From contig CP058707.1 of NCBI GenBank assembly GCA_013414745.1, positions 2,347,333 through 2,355,730 on the forward strand: a stretch of 8,398 nucleotides of DNA. Direction: 5' to 3'. This document shows, piece after piece, positions 1-6,342 of this stretch (the first letter of the stretch is position 1; every line of letters starts with the position of its first letter). The translations under genes were made by a program, and so were the position numbers. The notes below the pieces were generated by a model, which had not been told where the DNA came from, did no database searches, and worked only from the letters and a program-made list of their open reading frames with translations. The DNA is from Bacteroidota bacterium (GTDB taxonomy: Bacteria; Bacteroidota; Bacteroidia; Chitinophagales; Chitinophagaceae).

Positions 1-204
1 GGGAAGCAGATACACACGATCGGCCATCATAGGATCTGTCATGATCGTCGCCGGATTGCTGTTGATGAGTATCACCCTGATGCCTTCTTCACGCAGCGAG
101 CGGGCGGCCTGGGTTCCGCTATAATCAAATTCACAGGCTTGGCCGATAACGATAGGTCCTGAACCAATAATGAGGACCGACTGGATAGAGTTGTCTTTGG
201 GCAT
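1..204 (-). CDS. carB: Carbamoyl-phosphate synthase large subunit, N-terminal fragment
   Basis: The large subunit of carbamoyl-phosphate synthase makes carbamoyl phosphate from bicarbonate, ammonia (from glutamine via CarA) and ATP, feeding pyrimidine and arginine synthesis in the cytoplasm. Only the first 68 codons are present; the gene runs off the left edge. The translation starts [17 protein letters not shown] and continues through [13 protein letters not shown] and [11 protein letters not shown]. These are hallmark blocks of the CarB N-terminal pre-ATP-grasp domain, including the glycine-rich GxGPIVIGQ nucleotide-fold loop. The start is the ATG at 204, which matches the usual CarB N-terminus. 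This short piece has no frameshift, unlike the neighbours. It is divergent from the sixA-like gene across a 129-base spacer. Confidence 0.95.
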   Translation of the reverse strand, partial: MPKDNSIQSVLIIGSGPIVIGQACEFDYSGTQAARSLREEGIRVILINSNPATIMTDPMMADRVYLLP

Positions 205-262
205 TTTTTTATCCCGGACAGGCCGGGAGTGAAAAACTCAAACTTTATGACTGGAAGTCGGG

Positions 263-270
263 CAAAGGTA
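263..270 (-). promoter_or_regulatory. Candidate Bacteroidota -7 promoter element for carB
   Basis: Read on the minus strand this is TACCTTTG, a perfect match to the Bacteroidota primary-sigma -7 consensus TAnnTTTG. It lies 58 bases upstream of the carB start codon in the carB/sixA divergent spacer. I do not see a clear TTG-type -33 element at the usual 19-21 base spacing, so this is a candidate only. Confidence 0.35.
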
Positions 271-333
271 ATGCAGGCACCCCGGAATTGCCAGTCATGG
301 GGAAAACTCTTTTGGGCTTATCTTTACCAACCT

Positions 334-838
334 ATGCAAACGACAAAACAACTCATTCTGGTTCGACATGCTAAATCGGATTGGGATGATTTTTCGGTGA
401 GTGATCACGACCGGGTATTAAATGAACGTGGCCGGCGGGATGCCCCGGTGATGGGACAACGTATTCTGAAACAGTACGGCGCTCCGGATTTGATTTTGAG
501 CAGCACTGCCCTTCGTGCCAAACAAACTGCCCAAGCCATACAAGCCGCCTGCCTTCTGCCCGAAGAGGCTATCCAATTTCATTCGAAATTATACCATGCC
601 GGTCCCCAGATGATTACAGACCACATTCTTGAAACCCCGGATGCGGTGCAACGTTTGCTCATCGTTTGTCATAACCCGGGCATCACTTTTTTGCCAACAG
701 CCTTTGTGGCAGCATCACCGATAATATCCCGACCTGTGGTGTGGTCGTATTTGAGATACAAACGCAGGAGTGGTCGCAATTTGCCATGGCGGGTAAAAAG
801 TTCATCGATTTCGATTATCCCAAAAAGGCCTGGAGTAG
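334..838 (+). CDS. sixA: SixA-like phosphohistidine phosphatase (histidine phosphatase superfamily), frameshifted
   Basis: This is a small cytoplasmic phosphatase of the histidine phosphatase (phosphoglycerate mutase) superfamily; SixA members remove phosphate from histidine phosphotransfer domains. The start is the ATG at 334 (MQTTKQLILVRHAKSDW). The longer open frame upstream from 229 is not family-like. Visible motifs are LVRHAKSDW with the nucleophilic His, LNERGRRDAP, SSTALRAKQTA, and CHNPGIT with the second catalytic His. A one-base loss in the T6 run at 687-692 breaks the frame. Adding one T continues the family sequence FANSLCGSITDNIPTCGVV and later FIDFDYPKK. The exact end is uncertain. 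A second missing A at 822-826 would give a stop at 838 and 168 residues, close to E. coli SixA (161). Without it the frame runs to 1109 through non-family sequence and overlaps nagZ. Confidence 0.85.
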
Positions 839-1057
839 CGGCCTGTTTCCGTGTGACGTTTTTCCTGGGCGGCTCCCTGTTGTCGATTGCAGTGACTTAC
901 CAAAAACAGAGGCTGTTCACGCCAACAGGGCCGGGCTTTTGTTGCAAGTTTGCGCGCAACGCATCGTTTTTCCTGGTTGGCTTGTTGCGAGCAACGCTTT
1001 CCACGTCAATCCCTGCCGCGTTCCATACTGCATGATGCAAGATGATTCTAAAAAGTA
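839..1057. other. Convergent spacer between sixA-like gene and nagZ
   Basis: The region lies between two convergent genes. Open frames cross it on the plus strand but look unlike any protein I recognise. It contains two short inverted repeats with the same arms, GTTGC/GCAAC, at 941-960 and 984-995, and a 12-base direct repeat, CGTTTTTCCTGG, at 857 and 965. No hairpin followed by a T run is obvious, so I cannot name a terminator here. Confidence 0.4.
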
Positions 1058-2144
1058 TCATCGTCCACCACCGTGCATATTCCGTTTAAACTGCATGATT
1101 CTTCGGTAGGATGCATCAATACGTTCCTGTGCAATTTTTCCTTCTTTTACCAGGCGTTTAATGGTGGCATGGATATTATCAATGGAGTAGTTGCTCGCTC
1201 CGCCAATATTATTACTGAAGAGCAAAATATCTACTCCGGCCTCTATCGCCATGCGAATACTTTCCTCAAAGCCATAATTTGAACTGATAGCATGCATCTG
1301 CATATCATCGCTGATGATCACTCCCTGAAAGCCAAGTTCTTTCCGCAACACATTTTGTAAAACAGCTTTTGATAAGGTAGCCGGTAACCCTGTTGGATCC
1401 AGTTGCCGGTTCACAATATGCGCAGTCATCACCATTTCAACCAGTCCATCCGAAATCAATTGTTGGTAAGGCTCCAGCTCTTTGCGGCTCCAGTATTTTG
1501 TCACATCCACCACACCAAGGTGCGAATCTGTGCGACTACTACCGTGCCCGGGAAAATGTTTCACCACCGTGCGAACACCTTGATTCCGATGTTGTTCAAT
1601 GTATATGGCAGCCAGATGGGCCACCCTTGCCGGATCATCGGAGAAGCATCGATTGCGTTTACCCAATACCGGACATGCAGCGTAATGTAAATCCAGCACC
1701 GGCGCATAATTTAAGTTGATGCCCGTGCGTATCAGACTTTGGGCAATAGTTCGTGCGATTTGTTCGGCATAGGCATCATCATTTTTATCTCCAACCGACT
1801 TGGCAGACGGCATCTCCGGAAAGCCATACTTGGTTTTCAGCCGGTTCACCTGACCACCTTCCTGATCAATGGAAATAATGAGCGGAATATCGGCATCATT
1901 TTGCAACAGGGTATTCATCTCCAATAATCGCGTTTGCGTTTTGCTGGCGCTTAAATTGCGCTCAAAGAGTAAAATGCCACCTACTTTGCCTTGCTGTACC
2001 GCCCGCAGCACCGTTGAGTTTTTAGTACAACCTGGCCCTGCATCCCGGCCATAATCATCTGGCCAATTTTTATATCCAGACTATCGGCCCGTAACAAGAA
2101 GGACATACCAAAAGAAGTACACTGAAAAGAAGAGAATATTTCAT
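1058..2144 (-). CDS. nagZ: Exported GH3 beta-N-acetylhexosaminidase (NagZ-like), frameshifted
   Basis: GH3 enzymes of this type remove N-acetylglucosamine from peptidoglycan fragments during cell-wall recycling. The main frame (to 1058) shows SIDQEGGQVNRL, NYAPVLDL, the KHFPGHGSSRTDSHLG segment with the NagZ His/Asp catalytic dyad, and VIISDDMQM with the nucleophilic Asp. The gene is longer than that frame. Upstream, in other frames, are LDIKIGQMIMAGMQGQVV, the usual first NagZ helix, and a hydrophobic leader MKYSLLFSVLL starting at ATG 2144. Two one-base losses explain this: the T5 run at 2019-2023 (A5 on the coding strand), and one site between 2101 and 2113 (best the A4 run at 2110-2113). 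Repaired length is 362 residues, normal for the single-domain family. The leader, ending around LLRA/DS, suggests export, in contrast to the cytosolic E. coli enzyme. Confidence 0.92.
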
Positions 2145-2149
2145 GGCGA

Positions 2150-2157
2150 CAAAGCTA
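2150..2157 (-). promoter_or_regulatory. Candidate -7 promoter element directly before nagZ
   Basis: On the minus strand this reads TAGCTTTG, a perfect match to the Bacteroidota -7 consensus TAnnTTTG. It ends only five bases before the nagZ ATG at 2144, so a transcript from it would be leaderless or nearly so. The nearest TTG upstream (2184-2186) is about 26 bases away, farther than the usual -33 spacing, which weakens the call. Confidence 0.35.
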
Positions 2158-2590
2158 AAGAAATGAATGGTAGAATTCTTTAGCAAGCCCTCAGGTAGTT
2201 GACAGAAATCCAAATGCCTGATAGGAACAATGTGAATTGGTAGATAGACGAATTAATATCTCGTCTTCAGGATACCGGGCGGTGCAGATGCACGAATTGT
2301 TTACGAGGAATGCGCATTATACCGATGACACATGCATAGGAGTCCTTTTGTGATTAATATTTGGCAGCACAAAATTTAATTTTACAAGATCAAGGTAAAA
2401 TGAATGCGAACTAGTCATCAATCATTCATCAAAAGAATAAATGACATATTTTCTACCACTATGAAATAAAAAAATCACGCTATAGTGATAGATTAACTAC
2501 CAAGAATTTAAATTACAACCTTTCAAAGAAACATATTACAAATCCTTGCAAAAAGAATGTCGACCAAGTAATCCTTACGTTCGTTTTATT

Positions 2591-2607
2591 CGGATAAATT
2601 ATATCCG
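2591..2607. repeat. Inverted repeat CGGATA-N5-TATCCG
   Basis: Perfect 6-bp arms with an AATTA loop. There is no T run on either side, so it is not a typical terminator. It could be an operator or chance; its role is unknown. Confidence 0.3.
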
Positions 2608-2680
2608 TGGAAACAAACTTCCGCAAAAATTTTCTTTAAGCTCTAACTAATATAGCTGTTGCACTGATAAGTTGAACAAA

Positions 2681-2696
2681 GCTTTTCATAAAAAGC
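2681..2696 (-). terminator. Weak hairpin after the first T9SS paralog
   Basis: GCTTTT-CATA-AAAAGC forms a 6-bp stem a few bases past the stop codon at 2700. The stem is mostly A:T and the following T run is poor, so termination activity is doubtful. Confidence 0.25.
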
Positions 2697-2699
2697 GAT

Positions 2700-4331
2700 T
2701 TATAGTTTAGAAAATGTAGTTCGAATTTCCGATTTATTCAACTTGGTTTTCAGGATATACCAACCGGTGTCTAATTGTCCGATATCAATTTGTGCGTGAT
2801 TGTTTTGGTCAGGTTGCAATTCACCTGAATAATAAATCTGACCATCCACACCGAGTATTTGGTAAAACATCGAGTTTTCCAGAAAGATATTAGCATTTAA
2901 TTGTAAATACAATATGTTATTGGCAGGGTTGGGATAAACGATAAGGGTTGAATTTCTTGTAGTGACATTTTCTAATCCCAACGGGGTTAAGGTTAACCCC
3001 ATTAAAAAGTCATAGACCACGCTGGTATCACAACGGTATAAGTTTGTTTCATTATTTCCACATAATACATCCCAGTACAAGTTATTGTTGTATTTAAAAA
3101 TTGACCTGCCAAAGAATCCTGCGCCTCCATCTATTGTTTTGCAACCTTTAAGATTTGCAACTGTGTCAAATTCGCCTATCCATGCAATGTATCTTTGACG
3201 ATTCCAGCTGTTCATGTTAACATCTCCTCCTTCTCCCTTAGTTGTAAATTGCAGAAATATGCGGTCAATATCTACCAAAGCTCCGGTAACCTGTACACCA
3301 TTCGGTGCTAATGAATAGTTCAACGTATTACTATCACCATAGGCTTTACAATGGTGTACGACTCCTGGGTATCCATGATGGCTAAAAGCATACTCACGGT
3401 TGCCCCTGGTCCGGATCCGCAATCGCGTTTGAAACTAATATCACCATCACAGGATTGCGTTCGACCCACAATGGCAAATTTCCCATTGTTTAGTTTCCGG
3501 CAAATGCCATCGGCATTATCGTGATGGCTTCCTCCGATCCGTTTACCCCATTTGATGTTGAGGTTACTATCCAGATGAATCACAACTAAATCCATCAATC
3601 CTTTGGATAAATTTCCATACACTTCTGCATTAGTCCCCCACTTCCAAAACCGAAAATCACGGAATTAGGGCTGATACTTTCAACAAAAGGTCTGCCTTCA
3701 AAATCATTTCCTGGTAATACCAATACACTCTGTAACTGCAGTTGGGTGTCGATGCGCACCACCCAGGGGTCTGCATCAAACATGCCATATCCTAAATGCG
3801 CAAAATCATAATCTTTGGCCAGAGTAATTCCACTTAAATAAATCTGTCCATCCGGGCCGGCGCGTAATGCGTTCAAATAACTACCTCCGCTGCCTCCAAA
3901 CACATTTCCTTTGATAATATTTCCCATGGTATCAACCCGCAAGACCCATATTTCCTCGGCCGAATAAGTATGTCCGTACCATACATCCCCATCTTTACTT
4001 TTGGTGGTACCTGCTAAAAGAATAGACTTGTCGGGAAGTTCCAACATATATCCTAGATTATCTTCTGAACTTCCACCATATTGTTTACTCCATAGAGTAT
4101 CGAAAGTATTTGCGGCTAATTTATAGAACAGCACATCCCAATCCATCGTACTTTTATTTTTTATTCCAAGTGCAAAAATTGAGCCTCCGCTATGCGGCAT
4201 CATGCAGGTAAAATTTACATTGGAGCCAAAACAACGGCTGTAATTGATAAAAAATCATGCTCCAAATCGGGTTGAGCCAAGGCCAACAAGGAATAAAACG
4301 AAAGTAATAGGGAAAGTAAAGGTGTTTTCAT
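2700..4331 (-). CDS. T9SS-secreted propeller-like repeat protein, tandem paralog 1, frameshifted
   Basis: Secreted protein of unknown function. The repaired product is 544 residues starting at ATG 4331. It has a signal peptide (MKTPLLSLLLSFYSLLALAQ, likely cleaved after ALA) and a body of propeller-like repeats. Examples are LWSKQYGGSSEDN (about residue 78) and KWGKRIGGSHHDN (about 260), each followed by a GxTxSxDGDV/I-type stretch. The C-terminal T9SS type A sorting domain begins near VYPNPANN (about 464) and ends GWYILKTKL...FSKL. Cysteine pairs (CxFGSNVNFTC, QSCDGDISFKRDC) suggest disulfides outside the cytoplasm. Three one-base losses split it: the A6 run at 4249-4254, C5 at 3635-3639, and CC at 3364-3365 (the paralog has CCC). 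It begins 33 bases after the repaired stop of paralog 2, so the two are probably co-transcribed. Substrate or partner cannot be read from the sequence. Confidence 0.85.
3312..3515. repeat. Near-identical internal block of the paralog pair, copy 1
   Basis: This block matches 4972-5176 with five substitutions and one single-base indel in about 204 bases. Immediately left of 3312 identity falls to roughly 60 percent, and right of 3515 to roughly 80 percent, by eye. Confidence 0.8.
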
Positions 4332-4339
4332 AAATAATC
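4076..4339. repeat. Near-identical 5' block of the paralog pair, copy 1
   Basis: This block matches 5738-6001 over 264 bases with a single mismatch (T4317 versus A5979); the first 241 bases are identical. It covers the first roughly 85 codons, including the signal peptide, and the eight bases before the start codon. The edge at 4076 is sharp. Confidence 0.9.
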
Positions 4340-4364
4340 GTACTATGAAGTTAAACACAGCGAT

Positions 4365-5993
4365 TTATAGTTTAGTAAATGACGATTGATAATTTTTTTG
4401 TCGTTAGTCAGCGAGATAAAATAGTATCCCGGTGTTAAGGTTTTTATGGTAATAATCAATTGCCTGTTAGCATCCGGTTTGCAAGTGGATGATAGTACCA
4501 ATTTTCCTTCAGCATTCGAAATCCTGTATTTGAATAATCTTTGATAAGGGGCTTCTGCAGGAAGTTGCACATGAAGCTGTTCCGAAACCGGATTCGGAAA
4601 TAGGAGCAAACTCTTAGACTTTTGAGTTTCTTCTAAACCCAAGGGGCTAAGCGAAATGCCTAAAAGTAAATTGTATAACTTACTCGTATCACAGGGGTAT
4701 AGAGATGTAGATGAAGTACCGCAATCAAGATGCCAATAAAGTTGATTATTGTATTCAAAGATGGTCATCCCATCTGTTCGTGCACCTCCGTCGAGGGTTT
4801 TTCGAGCACGAAGATTAGCCAATGTATCAAATTCGCCGATCCAGGCTATCCTTCTTTGATGCCCCCAGGGATTCATGTCCACGTCACCTCCTTCGCCAGG
4901 GGTATTAAAATTCAGAAATATTCGATCTGATTTTACAAAGGCCCCGCTACGAAGATACCTATTGGCGAAATTGAATAGTTCAACGTATTACTATCACCAT
5001 AGGCTTTACAATGGTGTACGGCTCCCTGGGTATCCATGATGGCTAAAAGCATACTCACGGTTGCCCCTGGTCCGGTTCCGCAATCGCGCTTGAAACTAAT
5101 ATCACCATCACAGGATTGGGTACGACCCACAATGGCAAATTTCCCATTGTTTAGTTTCCGGCAAATGCCATCGGCAGCATCATGGTGGCTACCTCCAATG
5201 CGTTTACCCCATTTGGTATTTAAGTTACTGTCCAAATGCATCACGATCAAATCCATCAAACCTTTTGACAAATTACCATAGATTTCTACGTTAGTGCCCA
5301 TACTACTAAAACCGAAAATGACGGAATTTGGAGCAATATTTTCCACAAACGGCCGAACTTCATAATCGTTTCCAGGTAGAACTAAAACACTTTTTAATTG
5401 GAGTTGTGTATCCAAACGAGCTACCCAGGGGTCGGCATCAAACATGCCATACCCAACATGGGCAAAATCATAATCTTTGGCCAATGTATTTCCACTGAGG
5501 TAAATCTGCCCTTCTGAACTCACACGCAATGCATTCAGATCGCTACCTCCGCTACCTCCAAATACCTTTCCATTTAAAATATTTCCAAAAGTATCTACGC
5601 GAATCACCCAGATTTCTTTGGCCGAATAAGAATGGCCATACCAGACATCGCCATCCTTACTATTCGTTGTTCCAGCAATAACTATAGACTTGTCAGGAAG
5701 CTCCAACATATATCGCATATCATCTTCCGCACTGCCTCCATATTGTTTACTCCATAGAGTATCGAAAGTATTTGCGGCTAATTTATAGAACAGCACATCC
5801 CAATCCATCGTACTTTTATTTTTTATTCCAAGTGCAAAAATTGAGCCTCCGCTATGCGGCATCATGCAGGTAAAATTTACATTGGAGCCAAAACAACGGC
5901 TGTAATTGATAAAAAATCATGCTCCAAATCGGGTTGAGCCAAGGCCAACAAGGAATAAAACGAAAGTAATAGGGAAAGAAAAGGTGTTTTCAT
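4365..5993 (-). CDS. T9SS-secreted propeller-like repeat protein, tandem paralog 2, frameshifted
   Basis: Paralog of the downstream gene with the same architecture; repaired length is 543 residues from ATG 5993. It has a signal peptide (MKTPFLSLLLSFYSLLALAQ), propeller-like repeats (LWSKQYGGSAEDD, KWGKRIGGSHHDA), and a T9SS type A sorting domain from FPNPVSEQ (about residue 462) ending in GYYFISLTNDKK plus a short tail. Three one-base losses interrupt it. One is the A6 run at 5911-5916, the same site as in paralog 1. The second is C4 at 4942-4945, where repair gives VAGAFVKSDRIFL to match VTGALVDIDRIFL. The third is T7 at 4393-4399, where repair gives a tail ending SSFTKL and a TAA at 4365, matching paralog 1's TTFSKL and TAA. 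Unrepaired, the last frame would stop at 4343. Function is unknown. A near-consensus -7 (TAACTTTA on the minus strand, 6008-6015) lies upstream. Confidence 0.85.
4972..5176. repeat. Near-identical internal block of the paralog pair, copy 2
   Basis: Partner of 3312-3515. It carries the intact CCC (5024-5026) where copy 1 has CC, which identifies the frameshift in copy 1. Confidence 0.8.
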
Positions 5994-6001
5994 AAATAAT
6001 C
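5738..6001. repeat. Near-identical 5' block of the paralog pair, copy 2
   Basis: Partner of 4076-4339, at a constant offset of 1662 bases with one mismatch. Similarity continues weakly past the block: both copies share GTTAAACAC a few bases farther upstream of their start codons, so the duplicated unit includes at least 25 bases of leader. Confidence 0.9.
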
Positions 6002-6122
6002 TTTCTATAAAGTTAAACACTTCCTGAACTATTTTCCACATTATTGCCGAAGACTCAAATGATTTGATCTTAACAACAGCATGAGCACTTCACCATTCAA
6101 ATAATAGTGGAACCAGTTTTTA

Positions 6123-6140
6123 TTGGAATGGATATTCCAA
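6123..6140. repeat. Inverted repeat TTGGAAT-N4-ATTCCAA
   Basis: Perfect 7-bp arms around GGAT, 130 bases upstream of the start codon of paralog 2. No T run follows on either strand, so it is not an obvious terminator. A regulator-binding site is possible but unproven. Confidence 0.35.
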
Positions 6141-6227
6141 AGAATACATCCGTCATTGGATAGCCGTTTCCCGATTCACTGAGGGGAATACGGATATCAC
6201 TTCGGGATGCATCAGAATGGAATCTAT

Positions 6228-6256
6228 AAAAACCGGCCTCCGTTAGACCGGTTTTT
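6228..6256 (-). terminator. Intrinsic terminator of the Asp-box T9SS gene
   Basis: AAAAACCGG and CCGGTTTTT form a perfect 9-bp stem (6228-6236 with 6248-6256) around an 11-base centre that can add a CT/AG pair. Runs of A and T on both sides allow termination in both directions. It lies 87 bases past the stop codon at 6343 and separates that gene from the paralog pair. Confidence 0.8.
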
Positions 6257-6342
6257 AATTTATGCGGTATTTCTTCAATTGCCTGATAGAAACAGTTCAG
6301 GTTCCAAAATTTTTATGGTCCGAACGACAAGTTATAACGGCA

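Larger units (their letters stand above)
2145..2699. other. AT-rich intergenic region without a recognisable gene
   Basis: These 555 bases separate the nagZ start from the 3' end of the first T9SS paralog. I find no convincing coding frame on either strand, no tRNA and no transposon ends. It is visibly more AT-rich than its surroundings, apart from about 2255-2345. It holds the candidate nagZ promoter at its left end and a perfect 6-bp inverted repeat (CGGATA/TATCCG, five-base loop) at 2591-2607. A weak hairpin next to the paralog's stop codon lies at 2681-2696. Confidence 0.5.
5994..6342. other. Intergenic region between Asp-box gene and paralog 2
   Basis: About 350 bases without an annotated gene. 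It holds the terminator at 6228-6256, an inverted repeat TTGGAAT-GGAT-ATTCCAA at 6123-6140, and presumably the promoter of the paralog pair. A minus-strand frame stays open from 6342 to a TGA at 6097 (82 codons) but has no upstream ATG and crosses the terminator, so I do not call it a gene. Confidence 0.45.

Noticed and set aside
229..333. Upstream extension of the sixA-like open frame (start at 229)
   Set aside because: The added 35 residues have no family similarity; the protein-like sequence and the family N-terminus begin at ATG 334.
857..976. Direct repeat CGTTTTTCCTGG at 857 and 965 as a possible attachment site or mobile element end
   Set aside because: Only 12 bases, 108 bases apart, with no integrase, transposase or target duplication nearby.
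839..1109. Long plus-strand frames continuing past the sixA-like domain, in two reading frames
   Set aside because: Their translations are cysteine- and phenylalanine-rich with no recognisable pattern, and one overlaps the well-supported 3' end of nagZ; they look like frames left open by a missed stop.
1073..1927. Several plus-strand open frames opposite nagZ
   Set aside because: They are antisense shadows of a strongly supported GH3 gene and have no protein-family features.
4343..4364. Unrepaired C-terminal tail of paralog 2 (HLLNYKSLCLTS)
   Set aside because: Adding one base to the T7 run at 4393-4399 gives a tail and TAA stop matching paralog 1, so the tail is a frameshift product.
2694..6018. 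Tandem repeat as a CRISPR array or transposon pair
   Set aside because: The repeat unit is about 1.66 kb and coincides with whole genes with signal peptide and sorting domain; there are no short regular repeats, transposase or terminal inverted repeats.
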